From positions 1 through 6,582 of the forward strand of contig JAJZQK010000195.1 in assembly GCA_021847625.1 (NCBI GenBank): 6,582 nucleotides of DNA, written 5' to 3'. Both the position numbers and the translations under genes were made by a program. Numbering within the stretch: the first letter of the stretch is position 1; every line of letters begins with the position of its first letter. The notes under the pieces are model-generated. The model had not been told where the DNA came from. It worked only from the letters and a program-made list of their open reading frames with translations, and did not search any database. Below, piece by piece: positions 1 through 5,618 of the stretch. The DNA comes from Chloroflexota bacterium (GTDB lineage Bacteria > Chloroflexota > FW602-bin22 > JAMCYS01).

Positions 1-1
1 C

Positions 2-106
2 GTAGCGCGGGGGTTTATCCCCCGCGGCGTAGCCTGCCATACCCCCGGAGGCACCTTGTCCGTCTGTCAGGGCGACCGGACCGCGGGAGACGAGCCCCCG
101 CGCTAC
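2..106. repeat. Palindromic element with 12-bp inverted ends
   Basis: The ends GTAGCGCGGGGG (2-13) and CCCCCGCGCTAC (95-106) are perfect inverted repeats enclosing about 80 bp. The left end also folds locally: CGCGGGGG (6-13) pairs with CCCCCGCG (19-26) around a TTTAT loop. The right end resembles the hairpin at 4206-4230: both have a G-run, a short AC(A/G)AG-like loop, a C-run and then CTACA. It looks like a small non-autonomous repeat, but no target-site duplication can be judged because it touches the window edge. It lies 3' of the response regulator and could help end that transcript, though there is no T-run. Confidence 0.55.
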
Positions 107-137
107 AGCCAATTCGCCCGTTCGGCCGTTCCTGCCA

Positions 138-157
138 CTCCCACCACTAGGCGGGAG
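138..157. repeat. Small hairpin 3' of the response regulator
   Basis: CTCCCACC (138-145) pairs with GGCGGGAG (150-157) with one A/C mismatch and an ACTA loop. It lies about 75 bp beyond the regulator stop codon. It could be a weak transcript-end structure, but no T-run follows on either strand. The rest of 107-230 holds nothing I can recognise. Confidence 0.3.
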
Positions 158-230
158 CGAATTTGTTGGAGTAGTTGCGGAACGCCGCCCCTACGTGTCC
201 TAGCAGGAGCGGCGACCTTCAGAAGAATAC

Positions 231-875
231 CTAGATCAGCCCCAGCTCTTTGGCCTTGAGGGCAGCCTGCGTGCGGTCGCGCACGCCCAGCTTGCCGAGG
301 ATGTTGGTGAGGTGGTTCTTGGCCGTGCCCTCCGTGATGTAGAGGGCGGCGGCGATCTCCTTGTTGCTGGCGCCGGCCGCCACCAGGCCCAGCACCTCCC
401 GCTCGCGCTCGGAGAGCGGCTGGGGCCGGGGGCCGGCAGTACGCTCAGCGAGGCGGGCGAATTCGGCCACGACCTTCGCCGCCACTGAAGGCTCGAGGAA
501 CGACTCGCCCCGCGCCGCGGCCTGGATCGCCTCCACCAGCCGCGCCGAGCGCACGTCCTTCAGCAGATAGCCTACCGCCCCCGCCCGTAGGCCCTCGAAG
601 ATGTACTCGTCGTCGTCGAAGGTCGTCAGCACGATCACCCGGCAACTCGGCGCCTCCGCGCGCAGGCGCCGGGTGGCCGTCACGCCGTCGAGGACGGGCA
701 TGCGCAGGTCCATCAGCACGACGTCCGGATGCACCTCCGCCACCAACCGCAGCGCCTCCTCGCCGTTAGCGGCCTCGCCCACCACCTCCAGACCTGGCTG
801 GATGGACAGCAGCGTGTGCAGACCCTCCCGGAAGAGGGCCTGGTCGTCGACCAGCAAGACCCGAATAGGGCTCAT
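231..875 (-). CDS. NarL/FixJ-family response regulator
   Basis: A 214-residue DNA-binding response regulator, the usual length for the NarL/LuxR class. The receiver domain (about 4-120) shows the acidic pair D10/D11, the phosphoacceptor D56 in the DVVLMDLRMP stretch, T84 and K106. The spacing D56 to T84 (28) and to K106 (50) is the same as in NarL. A LuxR-type helix-turn-helix follows (about 154-210: LSEREREVLGLVAAGASNKE, then TEGTAKNHLTNILGKLG). The start is placed at 875 because GGAGGTG (881-887) sits just upstream and the ATG overlaps the kinase stop as ATGA; an upstream in-frame extension to 1205 would lie entirely inside the kinase gene. The adjoining kinase is its cognate partner by position. 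It should bind DNA as a dimer once phosphorylated; target genes cannot be read from the sequence, though the nearby ABC ATPase gene is an obvious candidate. Confidence 0.95.
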   Translation of the reverse strand: MSPIRVLLVDDQALFREGLHTLLSIQPGLEVVGEAANGEEALRLVAEVHPDVVLMDLRMPVLDGVTATRRLRAEAPSCRVIVLTTFDDDEYIFEGLRAGAVGYLLKDVRSARLVEAIQAAARGESFLEPSVAAKVVAEFARLAERTAGPRPQPLSEREREVLGLVAAGASNKEIAAALYITEGTAKNHLTNILGKLGVRDRTQAALKAKELGLI

Positions 876-2050
876 CCCGCCACCTCCACTTCCAGGGTGA
901 AGCCGCGGCCGGGGACCGTGCGAACCTGCACCGAGCCGCCCAGCAGGTGCACCCGCTCGCGCAGCCCCAGCAGGCCGAAGCCGCCGTCCGCCTTCTCGGC
1001 GCCCACGCCGTCGTCCTCCACGACGAGCCTGACCGCGCCATCCCGGTAATCCACGGTGAGCGTCGCCCGCGTGGCCCGCGCGTGCTTGCGCACGTTCGTC
1101 AGCCCCTCCTGGGCCGTCCGGTAGAGGGTCAGCTCGACCGGCGGCGGCAAGGGACGCGGCTCGCCGGTAACAGCGAGTTCCGCCGCGACGCCCGCCGCTC
1201 GGCATTCCTCCACCAGCGCGCCCAACGCCTCAGACAGTGTCCGCCCCTCGGTGGGCGACGCCCGCAGGGCGGCGACGGAACGCCGCACGTCGGCCAGGCC
1301 CTCCTTGGTTAGCGTCTGCGCCTTGTCGATCGCCGCCAGCGCCCGCGGGGGGTCGATCTCCATCACCGCCCGGGCGGCCTCCAGCTGCATGTTCACCGCC
1401 GTCAGATAGTGGCCGAGCCCATCGTGGATATCGCGGGCCAGGCGGTTCCGCTCCCTGGCCATGGCCAGCTCTTCCACCTGCACGCTGTACTCGCGCAATT
1501 TCCGGTTGGCATCGTCCAGCTCAGCCAGCAGGCGCTCAACCTTGGCCCGGGCGTTTTGCTCGGCCACCACCAGTTGCATAAAGACGACGACAAAGACCAC
1601 GCCGGCCAGGTAGCCCACCAGCGCCTGAAAGGCCACCTCCAACCCGGCGAGATAGCCAATCGGCACGACGACGATGGCCACGGTCGCCGCGCCGACGACG
1701 AACGCCCAGCCGCCCGACGGCAGCACAACGCTCTGGGCGACCAAGGGCAGCGTCAGTAGCCAGACGGCGGCGGAAGCGTGGCTGAGGAGCATGATCGCCG
1801 CCGCCAGCCCAATCTGCACGCCGAAATAGGCCGCGGCCGCCGCCGAGCCCCGGCGCTCGCCGTAGGCAAAGCCGTAGATACCTATCGCTAAGTAGACGCT
1901 GCCCAACACGATTAGGCCGGCCACTTCGTAGACGGCGAAGGGGATGTGCTGCAAGAAGGTAGTGAAGTAAGCGGCGATGACAACCACTACGAAGGCCACG
2001 TTGCCGTCCAGACTGCCCCTCTCGTGCCACGGCACCGCCAGCGTCTTCAC
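872..2050 (-). CDS. Sensor histidine kinase, HisKA_3 (DesK/NarX/LiaS) type
   Basis: A 392-residue membrane kinase that should phosphorylate the regulator encoded immediately downstream. About six hydrophobic segments occupy residues 18-162, with almost no extracytoplasmic loop, so sensing is probably within the membrane, as in DesK-like kinases. A charged coiled-coil linker (163-199) leads to the HisKA_3 dimerisation domain with phospho-acceptor H209 in RDIHDGLGHYL. D210 and H214 form the DxxxQ/H phosphatase motif in its His form. The ATPase domain follows: N box EGLTNVRKHA (315-324), G1 DDGVG (346-350) and G2 GFGLLGLRER (357-366). The start is GTG at 2050, preceded by GAGGG (2060-2064) at 9-nt spacing. 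Its last codons overlap the regulator start by 4 bp (ATGA), which implies translational coupling. The signal sensed is unknown. Confidence 0.94.
   Translation of the reverse strand: MKTLAVPWHERGSLDGNVAFVVVVIAAYFTTFLQHIPFAVYEVAGLIVLGSVYLAIGIYGFAYGERRGSAAAAAYFGVQIGLAAAIMLLSHASAAVWLLTLPLVAQSVVLPSGGWAFVVGAATVAIVVVPIGYLAGLEVAFQALVGYLAGVVFVVVFMQLVVAEQNARAKVERLLAELDDANRKLREYSVQVEELAMARERNRLARDIHDGLGHYLTAVNMQLEAARAVMEIDPPRALAAIDKAQTLTKEGLADVRRSVAALRASPTEGRTLSEALGALVEECRAAGVAAELAVTGEPRPLPPPVELTLYRTAQEGLTNVRKHARATRATLTVDYRDGAVRLVVEDDGVGAEKADGGFGLLGLRERVHLLGGSVQVRTVPGRGFTLEVEVAG
881..887 (-). promoter_or_regulatory. Ribosome binding site of the response regulator
   Basis: GGAGGTG on the minus strand inside the last codons of the kinase gene, five bases before the ATG at 875. 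It fixes the regulator start and supports coupled translation. Confidence 0.8.
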
Positions 2051-2105
2051 GGCTTCTCACCCTCAGATCGATTGCGTACGTACCCCATATGCCAGCACCA
2101 ACAGC

Positions 2106-2215
2106 GTAGCGGCCGGCGTCTCCCTCGGGCCTGCGGCCCCAGGGACCTTGTCTGCCGGCCGTGGCGGCCAGACCTCGGTCCCTGGGCGCGGCCCAGGGGG
2201 ACGGGCCGCCACTAC
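2106..2215. repeat. Palindromic element between the ABC ATPase and kinase genes
   Basis: The ends GTAGCGGCC (2106-2114) and GGCCGCCACTAC (2204-2215) are imperfect inverted repeats. Nested inside are perfect 10-bp arms CCCAGGGACC (2138-2147) and GGTCCCTGGG (2177-2186), and within their loop an imperfect hairpin at 2152-2170. At about 110 bp, with GTAG...CTAC ends, it resembles the element at 2-106 in size and ends, though not in internal sequence. It fills most of the 178-bp gap in an otherwise co-directional gene set and may attenuate or terminate transcription there. No convincing promoter for the kinase was seen downstream of it. Confidence 0.5.
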
Positions 2216-2228
2216 GTAATGATCGGTA

Positions 2229-3047
2229 TCAGACCTTCTCCAGCAGATCCTTCAGCTGCGAGGCCACGCCCTGCAGCTCCTCCGGCACGTTCTGGCCCTG
2301 CAAGATGGCCTGCCCCAGACCGGAGGTCTTCCAGTCCAGCAGGTCGGTGGCGAAGCAGTTGGTGATCGCCACATCCCGCTGGATCAGCCCATCGCGGATA
2401 GTGACCACCCGCCGCGCCTCGCGGGCGACCTGGGGGTTGTGCGTGACGACGATCAGCGTCGTCCCCTGCCCGCGGTTGAGGTCGCACAGGAGCTCCAGAA
2501 TCTCCGCCGTCGTCTTCGAGTCGAGGTTGCCGGTGGGCTCGTCGGCGAGGACGATGGCCGGATTGTTGGCCAGGGCCCGAGCGATGGCCACACGCTGGCG
2601 CTGGCCGCCGGAGAGCTGGTTCGGCAGGGCGTTGAGCCTGTCGCCCAGCCCGACCAGCTCCAGGAGGCTCGCCGCGCGGGCCCGCCGCTTGCCGGCGCCA
2701 CCCGCCGACTCGTACATCGGCACCTCCACGTTCTCGCGCGCGGTCAGCGTCGGGATCAGGTTGTGGGTCTGGAAGATGAAGCCCACCGTCTGCGAGCGGA
2801 AGCGGTCGAGGTCGCGCACCTTCGTCAACGGCGTGCCGCCGATGATCACCTCACCCCGCGTCGGCCGGTCGAGGGCGCCAATCATGTTGAGGAGGGTGGA
2901 CTTGCCCGACCCGGAGGGGCCGACGATGGCCGCGAATTCGCCCCAACGCACCGTCATATTCACGCCGTCCAGGGCGTGGACCTCCGAACCGTCGCCGTAG
3001 ACTTTGACGAGGTCGCGCGTCTCTACCACAATCGGCTGTTCGCCCAT
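2229..3047 (-). CDS. ABC transporter ATP-binding protein, MacB/LolD-like
   Basis: A 272-residue ABC ATPase. It carries Walker A GPSGSGKST (43-51), Q-loop Q93 in FIFQTHNLIPTLTA, signature LSGGQRQRVAIARAL (145-159), Walker B IVLADEPTGNLD (165-176) and switch histidine H203. The sequence style, including EPTGNLDSKT and the Q-loop region, is that of MacB/LolD/FtsE-type ATPases, which power extraction or efflux through FtsX-fold permeases. LolD-like proteins usually stop near 230 residues; here about 45 extra residues follow (225-272, starting around QRDVAITNCFATDLLDWK), with a probable C-terminal helix. The start at 3047 has an ideal GGAGG (3055-3059) 7 nt upstream; an in-frame ATG at 3074 lacks one. 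No permease is encoded in the window, so the partner must lie elsewhere or outside. The co-directional two-component genes downstream suggest a regulated efflux or envelope-stress role, by inference only. Confidence 0.93.
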   Translation of the reverse strand: MGEQPIVVETRDLVKVYGDGSEVHALDGVNMTVRWGEFAAIVGPSGSGKSTLLNMIGALDRPTRGEVIIGGTPLTKVRDLDRFRSQTVGFIFQTHNLIPTLTARENVEVPMYESAGGAGKRRARAASLLELVGLGDRLNALPNQLSGGQRQRVAIARALANNPAIVLADEPTGNLDSKTTAEILELLCDLNRGQGTTLIVVTHNPQVAREARRVVTIRDGLIQRDVAITNCFATDLLDWKTSGLGQAILQGQNVPEELQGVASQLKDLLEKV

Positions 3048-3050
3048 CGC

Positions 3051-3060
3051 CTCACCTCCC
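3051..3060 (-). promoter_or_regulatory. Ribosome binding site of the ABC ATPase
   Basis: GGGAGGTGAG on the minus strand. The GGAGG core ends 7 nt before the ATG at 3047. It decides for this start over the ATG at 3074, nine codons upstream. Confidence 0.8.
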
Positions 3061-3103
3061 GGTTGATGTGTCATGTTAGCAGGGGTCGCCCGCCCTTAGG
3101 GGC

Positions 3104-3132
3104 ACTATAAGGCGAGGGGCGCCGGCAGTCAA
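3104..3132 (-). promoter_or_regulatory. Sigma70-like promoter for the ABC ATPase gene
   Basis: On the minus strand TTGACT (3127-3132) is separated by exactly 17 bp from TATAGT (3104-3109). Each box matches consensus at five of six positions. Transcription would start near 3097, giving a leader of about 50 nt before the ATG at 3047. It is divergent from the plus-strand nuclease promoter about 60 bp away. Confidence 0.65.
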
Positions 3133-3194
3133 CAGGCCACCGGCCCACGCTCGGGGACACCGACCGCGCCAAGGGGGAAGGTCGTGGCCTATAG

Positions 3195-3222
3195 TTGCCT
3201 TCCAGACGAACCGGCGTATAAT
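3195..3222 (+). promoter_or_regulatory. Sigma70-like promoter for the nuclease gene
   Basis: TTGCCT (3195-3200, four of six consensus) lies 16 bp before a perfect TATAAT (3217-3222). The predicted start near 3229 leaves a leader of about 50 nt. An A/G-rich stretch with a run of six G (3267-3272) lies 8 nt before the ATG at 3281 and may serve as the ribosome binding site. Confidence 0.6.
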
Positions 3223-3280
3223 TGGTAACAAGGACTGTGGGGAAGCGGCTTTTCTTTGTCGGCAAAGGGGGGCCAGGCAG

Positions 3281-4072
3281 ATGCCAAGGACGGTGTTCCG
3301 ACTATCGCCCTATAGGCTGTCCATCTTTCGCCAGTGCCCGCGGCGGTACAAGTATCACTACCTCGACGGGCTGTACCGCCAATACCGCAAGTACTGGCCC
3401 TTCCTCACCATGGGCCACAACGTCCACCTCGCCCTGCGCCGCTTCTTCCTGACGAGCAACGGCGACCGCACGGCCGCGAACCTGGAGAACCTGCTGCGGA
3501 CGGCCTGGCGAGACAACCGTCTGGGCTTCAGTGACAAGGCGGAGGAGAAGGAGTACTTCGGACGGGCGCTGCAGCAGCTACGCTGGTTCGCCCGCACGCA
3601 GGACGTGGCGGCGCAACCGTTCCACAGCGAGGCCTTCTACAAGGTCTACCTCACCCCCGACTTCCTGGTCGAAGGGAGGATCGACCGCATAGACCGCCAG
3701 GAAGACGGCTCGCTGCACGTCGTCGACTACAAGACGAACAAGTCGGCGCGGCGGGCCGACGACCTGCCCCTGCTCATCTACGCCCTCATGCTCGATCGGC
3801 TGCGCGCCAAGGGGGGGCTAGTCGAGCCGGTAGGGGCGGCGTCCTACCTGTACCTCAACGGCACCGGCTTTGACAGCGTCATCCCCACCGCGGCGGCCCT
3901 GGCGGAAACGGAGGCGGAGCTGCTCGCGGCCCGCGCCGAGATTATGGCCGAGGAGGCCTTCTCTCCCCGGCCGAGCAGGCTCTGTGCCTATTGCGACTTC
4001 ACCGAGCTCTGTGAAGCCGCTGACGGGCACGGCCCGCCTGAGGAGGATGAGCCGAACGATTGCGAGACGTAG
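3281..4072 (+). CDS. Stand-alone PD-(D/E)XK nuclease, RecB/Cas4-like, with Cys cluster
   Basis: A 263-residue protein of the RecB-like PD-(D/E)XK superfamily (PDDEXK_1-type). The N terminus LSPYRLSIFRQCPRRYKYHY matches the typical 'S-x-L..F..CP.ry.y' entry. H46 (GHNVHLAL) is the motif I histidine; D135 in EGRIDRID and D149-x-K151 in VVDYKTNK form the metal-binding catalytic core. Four cysteines, C19 plus C235, C238 and C244 (CAYCDFTELC), match the 4Fe-4S-binding arrangement of AddB, Cas4 and related nucleases. The usual Q of the QxxxY motif is absent: the Y167 region reads DLPLLIYALML, with P163 at that place. It is a single-domain protein without helicase motifs and has no cas, addA or other repair gene beside it. 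DNA-end processing in repair is the likely role; a defence role is possible but unsupported. The acidic C-terminal tail (250-263) is probably disordered. Confidence 0.88.
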   Translation: MPRTVFRLSPYRLSIFRQCPRRYKYHYLDGLYRQYRKYWPFLTMGHNVHLALRRFFLTSNGDRTAANLENLLRTAWRDNRLGFSDKAEEKEYFGRALQQLRWFARTQDVAAQPFHSEAFYKVYLTPDFLVEGRIDRIDRQEDGSLHVVDYKTNKSARRADDLPLLIYALMLDRLRAKGGLVEPVGAASYLYLNGTGFDSVIPTAAALAETEAELLAARAEIMAEEAFSPRPSRLCAYCDFTELCEAADGHGPPEEDEPNDCET

Positions 4073-4079
4073 TGGGATT

Positions 4080-4112
4080 CCCCCTCTCCCTTTCAGGGGG
4101 TTGGGGTGAGGG
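4080..4112. repeat. CCCTC-type palindromic repeat, copy 1
   Basis: A pyrimidine run (CCCCCTCTCCC), TTTCA, then a purine run ending TTGGGGTGAGGG. It begins 8 bp after the nuclease stop codon. This matches the widespread bacterial intergenic repeat with CCCTCTCCC...GGGTTGGGGTGAGGG ends, here with a shortened right arm. It may also act as the 3' structure of the nuclease transcript. Confidence 0.6.
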
Positions 4113-4139
4113 TCCGTATTCCCTCGTAGTCTACCGAAT

Positions 4140-4156
4140 GCCGGCCTTCGGCCGGC
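4140..4156. repeat. GC-rich hairpin GCCGGCC-TTC-GGCCGGC
   Basis: A perfect 7-bp stem with a 3-nt loop between repeat copies 1 and 2 in the convergent intergenic region. There is no adjacent T-run, so it is not a classical intrinsic terminator. Confidence 0.5.
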
Positions 4157-4157
4157 T

Positions 4158-4194
4158 CCCCTCACCCTTGCCCTCTCCCCAAAGGGGCGAGGGA
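4158..4194. repeat. CCCTC-type palindromic repeat, copy 2 (inverted relative to copy 1)
   Basis: The stretch begins CCCCTCACCC and continues with CCCTCTCCCC (4171-4180), an AAA loop and GGGGCGAGGG (4184-4193), a 10-bp stem with one mismatch. Its complement aligns with copy 1 (shared GGGTGAGGG-like end), so the two copies form a long imperfect inverted repeat around 4113-4157. Confidence 0.6.
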
Positions 4195-4205
4195 AAAGAC
4201 GCGGC

Positions 4206-4269
4206 GGCAGGGGACAAGCCCCTGCCCTACAGGCTGCAACGGCGATTGTCCTTGGACACGTAGGGCAGG
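4206..4269. repeat. Nested hairpin and CCTGCCCTAC inverted repeat
   Basis: GGCAGGGG (4206-4213) pairs with CCCCTGCC (4219-4226) across ACAAG. Separately, CCTGCCCTAC (4221-4230) is the exact inverse of GTAGGGCAGG (4260-4269). The two pairings share the same bases, so they are mutually exclusive folds. The ACAAG hairpin ending in CTACA resembles the right end of the element at 2-106. GGACACGTAGGG (4254-4265) also occurs inverted at 189-200. Confidence 0.55.
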
Positions 4270-4282
4270 CTGCCGGCCGGCC

Positions 4283-4306
4283 CCCTCGCCCCCTTTGGGG
4301 CGAGGG
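4283..4306. terminator. Strong hairpin between convergent genes (possible bidirectional terminator)
   Basis: CCCTCGCCCC (4283-4292) and GGGGCGAGGG (4297-4306) form a perfect 10-bp stem with a CTTT loop, 36 bp past the DUF6544-like stop codon on the minus strand. It is another copy of the CCCTC repeat. No T-run follows on either strand, so it could stall or protect RNA rather than terminate on its own. Confidence 0.4.
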
Positions 4307-4341
4307 AACGACCAATGTGCCACCTGCATGGTAGGTAAACG

Positions 4342-5187
4342 CTAGATCATGTACTGGATGTCCGTGACCCTGCCCCGGAAATACGGCAGGTCGCCCTCGG
4401 GCAGGTTCCACTCGGCGTCGGCCTGGACGGGGATCTTCACGCCCGGAACGAGGTCGTGGTAGTCCCAACCGTAGGTGGACCACTTCGCCCGCTCGTACCT
4501 GCCGCCGACCTCCCGGTACCGCTCCTCGCTCGAGAACTTGACGATCCGCCCCTCGGCATCAAACTCGAACACCCCCGAGGCGGTGGTGCCGCCATCGCTG
4601 ATAATCGCCAGGGCGGAGCGGTCGTCTATCGCCTCCCAGCACAGGTAATCGCTCGGCAGCAGGGCCGTTGGGAACCAGGGCGCTTCAGAAAGGAACCGCA
4701 GCAGCGCGCTCACGTTCATCTCGGGCCCCTGGGCGTCGACCACGGGCACGGCGGTGGCGAGTTTGATAAGCATGTGCCCCTCGCCCCGGAAGTACATATC
4801 GCGGCCGTCAAACCAGAGGACCGGGGTGAGCGAGGCCCTGGCTACCCAGATGAAGCCGGGCCGCGCCGTCGTGAAATGCTGCTCGGCCTGCACGCGTAGC
4901 CACGGCAGCCGGGGGTTCATCCGTATCTCCCCCTCCTGCGTCAGCCGCGCGTAGCGGATCACTTCCTGGCCGTCGGCCAACGCGTATTTGAAATAGCGCT
5001 GGACCGGTTCGGGCTGGCCCTCCAGGTCGGCGTAGTGGAAGGTCTTTGCCGGCGCCGCCGCCGCTTCGCTCTTCAGCTCGGCGATCTCCGCGGCGACCTG
5101 CCTGCGAAAGAGGCAGCCGCCGACCCAGACCAGCGAGCCGACCGCCCCCACCAAGAACCCAAGGCTTGTCGAAGTAATGCGCCCCAT
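4342..5187 (-). CDS. Membrane-anchored DUF6544-like protein
   Basis: A 281-residue protein of unknown function. One hydrophobic segment (about 8-27) begins almost at the N terminus, followed by RR (28-29) and a short helical linker; the remainder is soluble. A VGGC stretch (22-25) loosely resembles a lipobox, but the flanking charges make a simple membrane anchor equally likely. The body has the hallmarks I associate with DUF6544 (earlier called DUF6920): PEPVQRYFKYAL (59-70), ARLTQEGEIR (80-89), an AEQHF segment (101-105), FRGEGHML (133-140), LLRFLSEAPWFPTALLP (162-178), CWEAIDDRSA (183-192) and a C-terminal IPVQADAEWNLPEGDLPYFR (252-271). The family is mostly beta, with no established activity. 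The start at 5187 has AAGGAGG (5194-5200) 6 nt upstream. It is monocistronic by spacing and converges on the nuclease gene. Confidence 0.85.
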   Translation of the reverse strand: MGRITSTSLGFLVGAVGSLVWVGGCLFRRQVAAEIAELKSEAAAAPAKTFHYADLEGQPEPVQRYFKYALADGQEVIRYARLTQEGEIRMNPRLPWLRVQAEQHFTTARPGFIWVARASLTPVLWFDGRDMYFRGEGHMLIKLATAVPVVDAQGPEMNVSALLRFLSEAPWFPTALLPSDYLCWEAIDDRSALAIISDGGTTASGVFEFDAEGRIVKFSSEERYREVGGRYERAKWSTYGWDYHDLVPGVKIPVQADAEWNLPEGDLPYFRGRVTDIQYMI

Positions 5188-5193
5188 CTATCC

Positions 5194-5200
5194 CCTCCTT
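5194..5200 (-). promoter_or_regulatory. Ribosome binding site of the DUF6544-like gene
   Basis: AAGGAGG on the minus strand, 6 nt before the ATG at 5187. It is a near-perfect Shine-Dalgarno sequence that fixes the start. No convincing promoter was found between it and 5300. Confidence 0.75.
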
Positions 5201-5240
5201 CAGTAATGAATAGGTCCCACCCTGCCCTCATGAGCATGAT

Positions 5241-5273
5241 AGCCCAAGCACGGCTGGTATGCCAGCTTGGGCT
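5241..5273. repeat. Bulged hairpin upstream of the DUF6544-like gene
   Basis: AGCCCAAGC (5241-5249) is the inverse of GCTTGGGCT (5265-5273). An inner pairing GCTGG/CCAGC competes for the last two bases of the right arm. It lies about 55 bp upstream of the DUF6544-like start, where a leader structure or operator is possible. On the plus strand it is followed by TTGTC, a poor terminator tail. The stretch 5188-5618 has no gene that I can support. Confidence 0.4.
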
Positions 5274-5361
5274 TTGTCACCATGGGGGTTATCCACCGCT
5301 GAGGGCGCGGAGGGGAGAACAGGGTTCCTGTCTTCCATTGAGCGGTCTTCCTCCATAGGGC

Positions 5362-5377
5362 CGGACTGGATAGTCCG
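5362..5377. repeat. Short hairpin CGGACT-GGAT-AGTCCG
   Basis: A perfect 6-bp stem with a 4-nt loop just before the GCAA palindrome pair. No role is evident. Confidence 0.3.
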
Positions 5378-5397
5378 ACGCAGCAGCCGCTCTTGTC

Positions 5398-5417
5398 ATC
5401 CCCGCGCAAGCGGGGAT
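5398..5417. repeat. Dispersed palindrome, copy A (stem ATCCCCGC, loop GCAA)
   Basis: ATCCCCGC (5398-5405) pairs perfectly with GCGGGGAT (5410-5417) around GCAA, inside the wider frame GTCAT...ATCCA. This is the common bacterial intergenic GTCATnCCCGCG...CGGGnATCCA palindrome, comparable to the dRS3-type repeats of Neisseria. Short frames read through it give the familiar spurious peptides of the DPRLRGDD type. Confidence 0.7.
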
Positions 5418-5448
5418 CCATTTCCCGTCACAGCATTGCACCAGATGG

Positions 5449-5468
5449 ATTCCCGCTTCCGCGGGAAT
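5449..5468. repeat. Dispersed palindrome, copy B (stem ATTCCCGC, loop TTCC)
   Basis: ATTCCCGC (5449-5456) pairs with GCGGGAAT (5461-5468). It faces copy A in inverted orientation (ATCCA at 5416-5420, TGGAT at 5446-5450), so A and B form a two-hairpin unit about 70 bp long. Confidence 0.65.
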
Positions 5469-5545
5469 TCCTCATAGCCTACGGTCACCAACGTCCGATT
5501 GAGACTGCCCTGCGACGGCCCGCATGGATGCCTGGGCACGCGCAA

Positions 5546-5577
5546 ACGCGGAGAGGAAACACGATTCCTCTCCGCGT
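5546..5577. terminator. 13-bp perfect hairpin 3' of the small gene (possible terminator)
   Basis: ACGCGGAGAGGAA (5546-5558) pairs perfectly with TTCCTCTCCGCGT (5565-5577) across ACACGA. The flank CCTCTGCGGTTAA (5579-5590) recalls the widespread 'AACCGCAGAGG...' intergenic repeat read in reverse. It lies 40-70 bp past the stop of the minus-strand small gene and could end that transcript, but no T-run follows on the minus strand. Confidence 0.45.
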
Positions 5578-5618
5578 CCTCTGCGGTTAACCTATACCAA
5601 CTCCGACCGGTCGCTTCG

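Noticed and set aside
56..259. Small plus-strand frame at the left edge
   Set aside because: It starts inside the palindromic element and ends inside the antisense of the regulator; no protein-like features.
876..1205. Upstream in-frame extension of the response regulator
   Set aside because: It lies wholly within the kinase gene and gives Arg/Gly-rich non-protein sequence. The ATG at 875 has a strong ribosome binding site and the receiver domain begins there.
1536..2060. Long minus-strand frame overlapping the kinase
   Set aside because: Arg/Gly-rich shadow of the kinase gene caused by high GC; no domain signals.
3048..3074. Alternative ATG for the ABC ATPase nine codons upstream
   Set aside because: No Shine-Dalgarno sequence precedes it, whereas GGAGG sits 7 nt before the ATG at 3047.
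2161..3110. Two long plus-strand frames opposite the ABC ATPase
   Set aside because: Antisense shadows of a gene with all ABC motifs; their composition is not protein-like.
3818..4483. Minus-strand frame spanning the nuclease 3' end and the repeat cluster
   Set aside because: It runs through palindromic repeats and overlaps two well-supported genes; Pro/Arg-rich with no motif.
5200..5477. Small frames with peptides like DPRLRGDD or DSRFRGN
   Set aside because: These are the standard spurious translations of the GTCATnCCCGC palindrome.
5398..5577. CRISPR-like array
   Set aside because: The palindromes differ in sequence, alternate in orientation and have no regular spacers, and no cas genes are present; the Cas4-like nuclease alone is not evidence.
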